Source: Serilophus lunatus (Eukaryota; Chordata; Aves; Passeriformes; Eurylaimidae). From it: a DNA stretch of 64,000 bases. The notes under the pieces were generated by a model, which had not been told where the DNA came from, did not search any database, and was given only the letters and a program-made list of their open reading frames with translations. Shown in pieces: positions 1-13,200 of the stretch (position 1 is its first letter; each line of letters begins with the position of its first letter). The position numbers and the translations under genes were made by a program. The stretch lies in assembly GCA_013399895.1 (NCBI GenBank), contig VXBA01004859.1:1273731-1337730 (forward strand), read 5' to 3'.

Positions 1-3000
1 ATGGTATAAAGCATCCCTACAAAACACAGCAAGCCAGCAGCAGCAAGAAATCAAATTATGAAGAATATCCACTGCTACTGCAAAATACACAATATTCAAT
101 GGGAGTTACACTGCAAAGCTTCACACTGACACTAAACTGCTTTTCTGTTCAATTTTCCAAGTCTATATTTAAGAGCTTCCTGCTTGAAAACTCTTGTTTC
201 AAATTCTCTATGTAGTTTTCTGTAACTTCCTCTCACCTGTAACACATACCACAAATCCCCTGGTCTAGGAAAGAAGTACTTGTCCTTGAATACACTGACC
301 AATGCAGTAATAATAAGACTTAGAGCCTGCTTTTATGTGGTGCAAGCAAGACCCTGTGTCTCTGTTGCTTCTCACTGCAGACTGATACCCATCTCTGTTT
401 TGCATTTAGATTGCTGTGTATCTTTTCCTCAAAAATGCAGAGCCAAGGCCTCAGGGTGTTTAATGTGATAAAAAGATACCTGCAGAATTCAGACAGTGAC
501 TCCTCAAACCACAGAGACGGTTATGAAATCCAGCACCTGCTATGAATGCTGCAGGGTTAGTGTTACCCTCTATGAGGCAGCTTTTTGAATCTCAGCAATC
601 CCTGCCCTCCTTCCCACTCAATCCTCCTCCCCACTCACAGCCAAGGACTGACAGTGTCTCTTCCACCTGAGTGCTACAAACTGGGGGGATCAGCCAAGCC
701 CCTTCATCTGACTCAGGGACAGTGGATCAAGTTCATCTTGGTACCAGTAACCTGATGTCAGTGGAGTGACCTTAGGGCTTGACTTGGCTCAGTTCTCTGC
801 AGTGAAATTGTAATCAAGTGAAAAAAAGCCTGACAGCAATGCCACAAAAAGAGGGGATTTCCTTCCCAACTCATACCTAATCATCTCCATTATCTTCCCA
901 GAAAAGCCTGTTTCTTTGATGCCAAACTCAGTGATCAACCCAGCTCTTCTCCATTTGGGACCAGCTGCTGAGCTCTATGCTCAAATGAGAGACAGAGGAT
1001 GTTAGGTCTGGCTACAGCCTAACTCCAGGCAGCTCACTGCTCCTCAGATGAGCAAGGAAAACCTCTGTAGACTCCCCTCTCTTGCCAAAGGAAGAATTTC
1101 TCAATGCAAGCCTTGAAAACTAAATTGAAATCTTCAACAACAATGATGTCAGGGTATGCAGTGAGGAAGGCAAGAGACTGGAAATTGTGCAGAAGCAAGA
1201 AATCCTACTGTTTTTGGGCAAATGATCAACTATAAATATGAAAAATATTTACTTAAATCTGAGACTGTCTGGCAAGGTGATTAAAAAAGGCTGTTGTGCC
1301 TTTCTCCTAAACGATGTGACGGGTCCCAGCTGAATCTCACTCCTGCCATAGATGGATATTCTGAGGATGATCTGCTTCCTCCATCAATAACCCTGCTGTG
1401 AATCCTGAGTGGGACTGCTGCAGTCTCTGTACTGTTGGTGATGTAACTGAGATTAACAGCAATGGACAAAAAAACCAGAGGAGGATCATATCCACATATA
1501 TTTGTATGCTTGTATATAAAATTATTGGTAAAATATTTCCTAGGGGAAATGCAGCTGCCTAAGCTCTTTTCTGGTCTGTAATGGAAGATACATCTATCTC
1601 CATGATGACTACACCTGGAATCTGTGCCCAGCCATTTACTGCAGAGGGTCTTTTTGGCATTTGTTACCTGTTCCTGTAAAAACAGACCACTTCCTCTCTG
1701 TAGCAAGACTGTGGTTTGCTGTGGGGGGTAAATTTATGCTGGGGAGGGGGCGGAAAAAAAGGAGAAACAGATATTATAAAAATGAGATGTAGCTCCTCTT
1801 GTCTCAGAAAGGGCAGCACTGCTCAGTGCAATGTCTGGAAGGTGTGGCAGCCCAAACCAGCTCTCCAAGGACATTCTGTGCATAGCTGCAGCATTCACTA
1901 CTGTGAAATCGATTGGAGGTCAACTGTGCAGTGTTTCCACTCAGAGACACCACAGATGGGACAAACCCTCCTGAAGTTCTGGGCTCACTCTGAAGTCATC
2001 CGTGCTCAGTCTGCCCTGTCCAAGAGGAAAAGCCTCCCTGACATCCTTCTGGCTGCCACACAGTCCCACTCTCCATACCATCCAGTTTTGCTTCCTCCCA
2101 GTGCAAAATCCACCACAGCACTTCCACAAGAAGATTTGCATTCATGAACCTTCTGAGACAAGAAGAAAGCACTGAGGCAGTGCCATGAAGCCTTGTTTTA
2201 AAAAACTATCACTGTGTGTGACTATCACTTCCCATAGACTTGAGCTCTGCAGACAAAGTGGGACAGAACTTGCTGAATTTGTCCCAGTCTGCCAAAATGA
2301 ATTCAAAGAGAAAGCATTAAATAAGCAAACATATTAAAAATAAACAGCTACCAGAAGAATCAAGGTCAAATTTCTGCTTTGTTTTTTTCTTTCTTTTTAA
2401 CCCAGACTCCACTGGCAATTAGCTGATGTTTTAAGACTGCTCTCTTCTTCTTCGCTCAGGGTGTGACAACACCAAAGCTGAGTCATTTTAACAGCAGCTA
2501 AGTTAAATATTGCCAGCAAATTCACATCGAAAACAGACCTCTTCCCTGTGATTCAAACATTTATTCCAAGTTTATTTAAGTTGAATTATCCAGTTGGGTT
2601 TTTTTTTCTTCTAAAAGGCATGTAGTTTTATCAACTCTTACCCACATCTAGGATTCAGCTCCCTTTTGTTTCTCTGTCAACAAAACTCAGAATAACATAG
2701 GGAAGGCTGTAAATTTGCTGATTGAACCTAATGAAATCAAGCTCACATATGTGGTCTGTAGTCTCTACTATTCAGAGTATCATGAGGAAGCCAGTGAGAG
2801 CATTTTGGCAGGAAAATAGAGAATGAAGAAGTTTGTAAAGCTCTGAAAACCTCTCTGCTTATTTTTATTCAACACCAAAGTAGAATCAACAGCTTGCAAT
2901 GTTACAAGCTCAGCAAACAGATACTCAACTGGATTGACTAGGGACATCATCTCACTGCAGAATTTTTATGATCTGATGAAAAATACAACTATTGAAAGCT

Positions 3001-4122
3001 CAGGGCTCTGATGCTCCTGGTTAAACTACATACCAAGGGGGAAAAATGAAAAATGCCTGATAATAAATTGCTGGGTAACAGTGTAAATAATACAAAATAC
3101 TATGTGCTTTGCTATAGAGCAGTAAGAGTGTAAGACATTCTTCAGTCCTGAACTTGGATAACAGAAATTAAGAGAACAAAGAATATAGACTAGTCATACA
3201 AAGACATTTAATAATAATAATGAAATGTAATAATATCTTGTATGAAAACAATGCCATTCATCATCACCATGTACTAAGCCTTCCAACAGCTCTGGGCTTT
3301 GAGGAGTTTAAATCTCCCCATTTTACAGTGGGAGAAAGAGAGATGCAAGTGAATTATCCAAATGGTCAAAAGATTTTAAGTGGCTAAATATTAGTCTTGT
3401 CAACATAAAAAGGCTTCAACTGCTTCTGTCAGCCTCTGTGTCCCATTAAAACCCATTTTTGTGGGACAAGTACAGCTCAACTTGTATGATCTGATCACAC
3501 ACCAGGCTGCTCCAGAAAGCCACATCTGTCCTGAGCAAGTGACAGCAAAGGCCATCAGCTTTTTATTTTCACTGATGAGAATGGGAAGGTAGGGAAGATA
3601 CTCTGAGCAGATGTAAGCTTGCTGTGCTCATGCTCCACATTAACAAAAAGCCACATGAGCTCACTCATGCTATCCCTGAGCTATCAGACACAGGAGGGTT
3701 TACTCTGTGTCACACCAACACTCCAGGACAGCATGCAGCTTGAAGCATCTACCAGAAGGCACAACAAAAATTCAAATGAAGTGATTATCCTGGGGTTGCA
3801 GAGGAAATCCGTCCAGCTTCTCCTCTGAGCACAAAATGGATGTTTCCTTTCCCCCCAGCACATGCCTGGTTCACACAACTGTGTTTAAATTGCCATGTGA
3901 AAGCTGCTGCACACTGTGTCTTGCACAATGATGTTTTACACCTTGTCATTCAGCCCTGACATCAAAGCCACTTTTACAGCCTGTTCTGTAAATGGGCAGC
4001 AAGCCACAAGGCTCTTAGGTGAGAAGAATCACCACCCACATGGTACACAAAGACAATTACCAATTATTAACGTGATGCCCCTTTCAAATAACATCCCTCC
4101 AGACAGATAAATGGCTACTTAC
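1..4122 (-). other. LRRK1: LRRK1 intron 6 (partial)
   Basis: No exon was recognised here. I looked for translations resembling the human segment after residue 244 ([20 protein letters not shown]) and found none. Short ORFs at 1716-2147 and 1281-1706 have no recognisable domain. A brief ATA-rich stretch lies near 3210-3235. Confidence 0.7.
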
Positions 4123-4271
4123 TGTTTTTGTTGGAGCACTACCTGGTAGTGGGCTTGTCTCAATGAAATACTTCCTCAGAAGGTGTTTGCTGGACTCAGG
4201 ACTGTCCATCAGGATGTAGGAACAAAAGAAAGCTCCATTCCTCAATAAAAACACAGCTACATCTTCATTCC
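4123..4271 (-). CDS. LRRK1: LRRK1 exon 6 (end of ankyrin region)
   Basis: This exon has 149 nt. It completes Gly195 and encodes residues 196-244: NEDVAVFLLRNGAFFCSYIL, then MDSPESSKHLLRKYFIETSP and LPGSAPTKT. The acceptor is ttctctgaag and the donor ACA|gtaagt, phase 0. Human follows with ALRVKWSHLRLPW, which begins the next exon and was not found in the window. Confidence 0.95.
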
Positions 4272-7200
4272 CTTCAGAGAAAAGCAGATTGTTTGTTCTC
4301 TTCGTTTCATGTAAATGAACCAACAGCTGAACAGAAATCCTGGGAAACAACCACTTCTGAAAAAATACCATGGGGATGTGCAAAAAGGAAACTGAACTGT
4401 GTGAAGACTGTTTCCTCTAGTGACAGGACTCTGGTCAAGCTGAGACAGCACAGATTCCGTTTAAAAGTGCTGGCCCAGGCTCTCTTATTCTCCTTTTTCC
4501 CTGTCTTATTAAACTATACACACAGCTGTCCTTTGAAGTGTAAATTTTTCAGCCTAAATCAAACATGTGTGCCAGAGTGTCTGTGACAATAATGCTTTTA
4601 CTTGCAAGAATTCTGGTTTTCAGGGGTCTTTTCCCTAGCAGTTTATAGAGGACAGTTCAGCCCCTCAGTATCTACAGAAATCTAACTTCAGAAGGCCCTG
4701 ACGTCAATTTGGCCAAGCCAGAAGATTCAGAGCCAATTTTATTTTAATTCATCCCACTGGAAACCCAGAACAACCCCAGCCAAGCCAGTCCACACTGATA
4801 CCATCCTGGAGGTGAACAACTCAGGCCATTCTTTTAGAGACATCACAGGAAAGGGGGTGAAATTTGGAAACATGCAAATACACACCTGCCTTTATAGCAG
4901 CATAGAGGGGCAGGCGGATGAGGACTGGGAACTCGTTCTTCCTGACTGCACAGCTCTCTGGGTCAGCACTGTACGCTCGGATCAGGAGCTTCACGATGTC
5001 CAAATGTCCCTGCTGGCAGGCTATGGCCAGCATCCAGTTCAGGAGTTGCTGGCAAGTGTTAGGGCCTACCAAAAAAAGACTCCAGTGAGACTCTAGTTGA
5101 TGCCCCCGGGCTGTGATGTGCAAGAAATATCCACAAAGATTGGCTGTGCAAAGGGTTTGGTGCAGGGTGAAGCCCCTGAGGACAAAGGTGTGTCAAAGGA
5201 CAAAGTTGCAGCTTTGCTTAACTGTTCATCTACTCAGCTAACTGGGGAAATGTTGATGTCTCTGATCTAAGGTAGCAACAGTGGAAGTTTCTCAGGATGC
5301 CTGCTAGAATACAGGCAGATAAATCAAATATCTGATGCCAAACAGAAGTGGCAAGGGATGACCAGGACTGTCTTTGCATCCAGATTCAACAGATATTAGA
5401 TCCAAACATCCAAGATAACCCACTTCTTCCAAGTTCTTGAGAGGGGATAAAAAGACTAGGGAAAACCAGATGACTTTTCATGCTATTCAGTGCATAAAAC
5501 AAAAATAAATGCTTCACTTGACAAAAAAATAACAGTTTTAGTTTGTTTTTGCTGTAGCCTAGAGTCTCCCACAAAAAATTTCATTTACCCTTCTAATATC
5601 TCATTTTGGGTCAACTCTTTACTATCAATTCATAGTCATGAAATGTCTATGAATTGTCATAGACAATGACAATTGTCATTTAAGGCTACAAACAAAATAC
5701 CACATTCTGATTTTTGCATGGATTTGCTACTGGTTTAGTCACTCCCAAACTGTTCTTTTCCTCTGAATTAATGTTTTGCCTGTAGGACACCACTTTCCTC
5801 TACGTGTGCCTAATTCTGTGCATGTAACTAAATGTCCATAACAGAATTATTTCAGCCAAGAGTAAGGAGCCCTCAAATCTCCCCTGATTCACTGTAACAA
5901 CTCCATTCACTTTGCAAGCTCATATCCCCCTTCAAAACACTTACAGGAGCATCCAGAAACTCAAGTTTACTGGTCAACTTTTTTTTGGAGCTTATTCATG
6001 TTGAAATTACTTTGCTTTTTGAATTCTTTACAACTCATACAAATCCCTCACCCTCACACTATAAAAACCAGGCTCCACTCAACCTGTAAGCCACGAGTAG
6101 TTCTCACTGTTCCAGAGAGAATCACAGCCAAATCACAAATTCATGCAATTTATTCCTACACCCTGTGATTGGTTTCTGTGTTTTCTTCCCAAGAAAATAA
6201 CTGGAAGGTCCTGCATAAAAATGTCTGAAAGCTGCTGTTTGTATAGAACTCCTCCTCTGAATTTCCCAAAGCAAATGTTTGGTCAGTTCTAAACTGAGCT
6301 GTTTCCAGAAATGACACAAGTTACTTTTCATTACTCAGTGTTTTATATTAACCTAATTTAATATTTGCTATGAAGTTTTTCAGCTTCTTTTCTAGCTGAA
6401 GGAAATATTACATTTAATTGCATTCCCCAAACTGGAACATTTCTTTTGCTTACTAGTGCTCTAACAGAACACCAAATAAGCAGGTTTCCCAACAGGTTAT
6501 TCCTGTTCTCATGAGGCCACTGGCAAGTGTTTAGCTGCAGTGAGGAGCTAGAGGTATATTCAGGTCAAATACTGCAGAAGCCAGCTTAGCTGTTGTGGCT
6601 ACTGCAGCATCTGAGGTCCAGGCAGTGATCTGCCCTAGATGCTCTGCAGCATCCCTGGACCCCAAATTCATGGAGGGCTCCAGGGAGAAGCAGCTGCCAA
6701 GCTCTCAGAACACTGAGAGAGCAACAAAGGACCCAAAACGAGCTCCTGGTCCTGACTCAGAGTAGTGCTCTGCCCCCCGCCCCCACAGCTGCCTTAGGAA
6801 TTGTGTCTGAGTCTAAAGATGTCTCTGTTCTGCTGTAAAATAATTGCTAAAACAAAACTTAGGGAAAATATAACAATTATTCTAAAGAAGGAATTCCCCT
6901 GAAAGTCAAAACAAAATGCCAAGAAGAGAACAAAGTGAGTGCCAGCTGTGCACCCAAACTGTTGCTCACCAGACATGCTACTCCCTCCAAGCAGCACTGG
7001 GATTGTGGGATCAGCAGTGGGAGCATGCTTTGTCCCAAAAATCCCCTAATTTCTTAGTAGGTCTGGAATGTTACCCAGCTGTGAGGCCTGATGGAAATGA
7101 ACTGTCTAAATGGCATCTTCCTCCACTTCCAATTTGCAAACATGGAATATTTTTATGTATGTGGTTTTTTTAACCCCAGGGGAAGTTTTCTCCAAGCAAA

Positions 7201-10200
7201 GCAGAGATTTGATCCCTCCACACACTTTCCCATGACCAAGTCCCTCCCTTTTCAAGGAATGTGAAAATAAAAAAAATAAATGAATGCCTGTTTGAAGCTA
7301 TAGCACACAGGTACCTAAATGCTTGAGGAAAGGCAGAGGTAACCCAAGGCTTACCACGCAAGGAATCCAGCAGCTCTTTCACGATGTCCTTATGTCCAAA
7401 ATAAGCAGCCACCACAGCTGCATTGTCATCATTAGGTTCTGTTGGTAACACCACCAAGGCCTCCTTCAGCAGGTACCTCACTGCCTGCAGATCTCCATAT
7501 GCTGCTGCAATACCTAAAAGCTGGCACTGGGAAAGGAAACACAGCAAAAGAAAACTCCCTGTAAAGGCAGAAAAAGAGCATTTCTAGAGCTGTGTTATTT
7601 ATTTGTGCCCATGCCAATGCATGCCTGATGAAAGTGTGGTTAATTGAGAATGTCACACACACTAGTAGCCATTAGAATCATTAGTGTTAATAAATTAATT
7701 TGCTGGGTTTTGTATTATAGTCTTTTGTATGGCTTTATCAAGAAGTACTTGAGGCACAGAATGGTGAGTGCAAATCCATTTTTCATGGACCCACAGAAAA
7801 GCATTTGCACAGCTCAGTGACAAGGTGCAGCATTTCCTATTTTGGAGATGGCCAATATGCCTGGACTCGACGTGTAGGTGCTCTCCCAAAACAGATCAGC
7901 TCCATGCAAAGATCAGGCTCAAAATGAGGGCTCTGAAGGCAGAGCAGTGCAGAAGCTGGCCCAGAGCTTATGATATAGTTCCAAACACAAGCAGCAATAT
8001 CCTCTCAATGGACCATTAACTATCTTTGTACTGATGGGAGAATATATTTTTTGCTATGCCTGCTTCTTCTTTACAGAGAAAAACATATTTCCCTGTTTTG
8101 GTAACCACAGCACCAGCACCCCTACTCACCCAGCCTCCTGTCTGGCTCATCTTCCTGATCAGTGTTTTTAAGGGCAAATTGTGTCCTTAGCTTGTTTTTG
8201 AAGTGCATCAGACAACCAGCCATGGCTGGGGCAAATATAACTGAATGGATTTTCTCTACGAAAAATGACAGAAGCTTGGCATTTGGGTTTATTTCCCAAT
8301 AAAACTTGAGGAAGAGCAGTAACCTAATCCTACCTTTTCCACCTGCAGTGCAGTCTCCTCACATGACAACTTAATCAACTCTTGGGCCTTGCTGGTGTCC
8401 CCAGCTTTGTAAGCATCCTGGATGCTTTCTGTCACAGGTGTCTGAATTACAGAGACTTCTCCAACTGTGGACTGTTTGCCACCCATGTCCACAGTTCCTG
8501 CAGGAAAAACAGAAAAGAGGGGTCAGGAAGAAGTACCTGTTCATTACTCATTCACAGCAGCAACGTCAATGAACCTTGCCAACAAAAAAAGGGGGTGAAT
8601 TATTTTTAGTGAAACATTTACTGCACACAATTTAAAAAAGAACCTAATAAAAGAAAGTGATAACATGGTGAAGCACTTCTCAAAGGGGACGTGAAACTAA
8701 AAGGGAAAGAGAGTTCCCCAATCTCTCCCAGAGGTGGTTTCCAAAGGATGGTGTGAAGCTCACACACACAGACATGAGCACCCTGCAGCTGCCTGACACA
8801 CTCACCTTCCTGCTGCAGGAACTAGGGAAGAGAAGGGCTTACATGGGACTGGCACCTGCAGAACTTCTGACAAAGCAACACCTGTGAGGCAATTCTGGCA
8901 TTATTGTCCTCGTTTCAGTCACACTTCACTCCTGACAACAGCCTAATAAAGCCCTGCTGTCCTTCTCCAGCACTTTCGACCAGAGCTTTACACACCTCAA
9001 TGACCGTGAAAGAAAAGAAGTTGGGAATATTTTTACTCTGAAGATGGTGCAAGATGTCCAGTGTAACCTTAATCAATCCTGGAGAATCTCCTAGGCTAGA
9101 CTTACTTTTCTCTAAATGATATCAGGAGCCAGAAGAGTTTTTACATGTCAAAGATTAAAAGCTGCAAGGCATTAGAGAAGTTGTTTGTGGTGGGTGGCTA
9201 AGGAAGAGGCAGCCATGCAGTCTCACACCCACCCCTCCAACTATCAGGACAGGGAAAGCTGCAGGAAAGTCACTGAATTACAAGGTGTTCAGGTCCACTC
9301 CTGAAAAACATGCAAGATAAAGAAAAAACATTTTCTTTTCACTTGAAAAGAAACTGTTTCTCACTTTTTCCTGCTAAAACATTATGAATTATTATTGCTT
9401 ACTTGCAGCTGGTTAAATAAAGCCCTTAAACTCACAGATTTTCACATATGTTAGTAAGGATTTATTTTTTAAAAATAGACACATATGTCACACAGGGCCT
9501 AGCTTAATGCAGCCTGGAAAGAGAAGTAAATTTGGAGCAATCTATAACTGTCAGTAAATACCTTTGAATAATGCAGTCTGAATCACCAATAGATTCTGAC
9601 TAACACTTCTCATCAATTATTTAAAAGAAGCTCAAATCACTCAGACATTGGAGATGGCTCCAGAGATTCGTGCCATTAAAACTGTGCCCACTTCAATAAC
9701 CTTTCTCAGATGATACAGAACATGTGAAGGACAAGGAGCAGAAATCAAGGCCAATGAAAGTGGGATTAAATTACAGCACAATAAGCAGCATCTCAGTTCA
9801 TGTTAATAGGTGTAGAGCCTTCGTAATTCTGCAGTTTTAGGGGGTACATGGGAAAAGAAATTCATCCTGTATTTGCTCCAGTGTTTCAAAGAAGACCACA
9901 CACCTCTGAGGGATGTCTGAGAATACTGTATATGATTTAATTCTCATTGTAATGGACACCAATGGCAGGAAATGCAAACGATTCTTAGGCAAGTAACTGT
10001 TTAAAGGATGATAAAAGGGAGAACTTTAAAGCAAAATAGTTCTCCACTCAAAACAACTCAGAACTGGATGAAGTAAAATCAGAAAGTACGGATCCAAGCA
10101 AACACTGCAGTTACTGGAACATGCAGCCTCCCCACTTGGCGCCCTGTGATGAAATCCTGAACCTAGAGAGAAGCTCTGGAATTCCCCTTGGAGGAAAAAA

Positions 10201-13200
10201 AAATGCCTCACATTGGAGATACAAAACAGCTGGAAAACTGCTCAGCTTCCTGCTCAAGAAGCCCTGCAAACTGGGGCTGCAAGAGAACAGCAACTTTAAT
10301 CTGATTCCTACAAAAATGCTGAAAGGAGAGATAAAATTTACTGTCCAGCCTCAATCCTGATTTTGGGGACTATCATTCAAGGCCCACACCTGCATCCATT
10401 CCACATGTAAAGGCACTTCCTTTCTGCCAAAGAATTGAAGGGAACCATCTTTCTTTCATTTTTAATCATGGCCAGAGAAGGGGGAGGTTTGAGCATCTCA
10501 GAGTCAGTGTTTCTTTAGAACTTGGTGCCACATCCTCATGTATAGAGAGGTGTCCAGCCAGCCTCCCATGCATCCTGGGCACCAGAATTCTCCTTAAAAG
10601 AGCATTTTCCACCTCTCCTACTGGAATTGCTCCACTGTGCACAAGAGACTACCAAATAGGTTGTCCAGGGGGCACAAGAAGAACCATAGGATTGTAACTG
10701 AGAGAAGGAGGAACTCTACATGTTAGACCCTAATCCCAAGACCACTTCTGTGTTTTACCAACAAAACAACTTGGTTAATGTGTCATGCTTCCTCTTACAT
10801 TTTTGGCCTCCTCACAATTTCCAAAGTCCTTTGCAGTGTAATGGCTCAGTTACAACTACCACCATGGCTTGGAGAACGTGGGCTGGCCATCAACAAACAC
10901 CAGACTTCTATAGGAAGTTACAAACAGCTGGCTCCATGGAGTTTATATGCTCCCAGAAGAGTCTTCAGCATATTCTTTTTAGTCCTTAAACTCAATTGTA
11001 GTCTTGTCAAATTTTTATTGATCTAAGCCAAACTGCCCAGTTTTGAACATCTGAACATCCATCAAGTATAAGTCAATAAAAGTTTCATTGAGTGTAAGAA
11101 ATCTGGGCGATTCTACTCTTTGAAATCAATATATTTATATTAAATATTCTTGGCAGAAAGATAACACTGCTCGTCATTCAAGTTTCTTACATAGCTGTCA
11201 TCAAACCTTCCTTCTATGATTTTGCTCTGCACAGTAAATTGATCCCCTGCCTAAGACCTGAGGAAAGAAGCTGCCGAAAGTCTTCAGAAAAAAACAGCCC
11301 TAAAAAACTAACTGCAAACCTGAAAAGAGCAAAACTGGTCAGATACAGTAATAAAAAAAATTGCCCTCTAACAACAGCTGTACTGACATGATCCTGTCAC
11401 AGTTAACCAGAGCTTTCAAAGGTTAAATGAGAGAAGGTTGTCCATCCATCCCCAGAAAACACAGAAGCTATCCACTGCAAAGCTAAGAATCACACCAAAC
11501 AAATTACCCAATTCACAGAAGCCTTCCTGGTGCTTTAGTAAATGATGTATTACTTCTGAAATACAAGTGGAAAATAAGAAACAGTGTGTTTTCTAAGTTT
11601 AATTTATACTCACCAGTAGGGGAAAAAATTTAGGAAAACTAAATTATACTGGCTAAAGACTGTTTTGTTTCTACCAGATACACGACTAAACTATCATCAG
11701 TACTGGCATTCATGTAGGCTGGGAATAAAGTTTTGCCAACACATGCATCAGCCATTTTTAGCAAAAATCTGGGCCAAAATCCAAAGAAATTCTGCCTATG
11801 GTTTTAACCCTCCAAATCTCATGGTCTTTACCTGAGGTCTTCATGGTTTGCCCAACAGAGTCACCTCAATCACATACAGGCTTGAACAATGTGATATGAG
11901 AGCAATACTGAAGCTGAATAACATTGAACCTCTGTTTTTGGACTTGATCATCAACACACTGAGCATTTAAGCCTGGATGTAACAAAGTGCTTTTAATTCT
12001 TAGACTGCAGAGATTAAGGAACTGGCTTCTGTACTTTGCACAACAGGGTCTGTGTAACTGTACAACAATGCACATCTCTGTGTGCAAACCAGCACAGCAA
12101 GGGATGATATCACAGCAACACTTCTTGGATTTTCCTGTAATATCCAAGAAATACCAGAAATTCTTACACACCTGTTGTAATTTCCTTTTTCATTTCTGTT
12201 TTGTTTGGTTTTGGTTTATCTGGGACAGTTTGTGTGTTGGCACAGATTCCTCAAAACCCACTGCCCCAGAGCAGCACCAAAAATCAGATAAATGGAGCCT
12301 ATTTGAACTGAGGTGGGTTCTTTTTTCTAACACCTCTGAGTGTCAGTGAAAATAAAGCCATGGAGTTTATTCCCTATCAGTATCAGAGAAAATAAAGCCA
12401 TGGAGTTTATTCCCTATCAGTCTTTGCACCAGATTTCTTTAACTTCTCCATAGATCCATGGCTTTTTTTCCTCTTCTTGCTTTCTGCTACTGTCTGTAAG
12501 CAAATCCAAGGCTGTTTGTAAGGGGAAAATGGGAGGCATTTGCTAGGATTAAAAACACATCCATCATCTATTTCTCACACCCTTTAACAACTTGTACCAA
12601 AACAACCAACTGGGGAAATATTTCCCACTCTTGATTTCAGTATTTTATACTTTGGAAGAACCTTTAAGTTCAGCTTTGCAGTAACAGCCTTTTATAAAAT
12701 CTAAGGGCAAATCTAATTTTCTTTAACAAAATATCCCAATGGATACCAGGTTACCAGTTAAAAAAGCAGCGTTATTTTATTGCCATGAAAAGGGTACAAG
12801 GTGTCGCTTCTAAAGTGCAACAAACTGCTGACCCAGTTCAGAGAAACAAAAGAGACCCTAAGCCTTTTATAATAAAGAGTACCATGAGAATTTCAGGGGT
12901 ATATGTAGTTACACTCTGTCACAGGCCTTGTTATTACAGCAGGTGAAAAAAACCCTCTAAAATGTCTAAATTGACAGTATGCCATTATTTAAAAGAGGAG
13001 GGTTTGCAGGTCAGTGCTGTGTGTCAGCAAACAGCTGCATAACAAAGCAGCACGCTGAGTAGATGATTATTACCTTTATATCCCAAGCCACTGCATCTCT
13101 GACACAAGCTCACAGAGTCTGTAAATGTTACATTAGGCCAGGAGTTCTTTGGCAACTAAGTAGGATATTTCTGTTTAGCAGAGAAATGTATAAATGAGAT

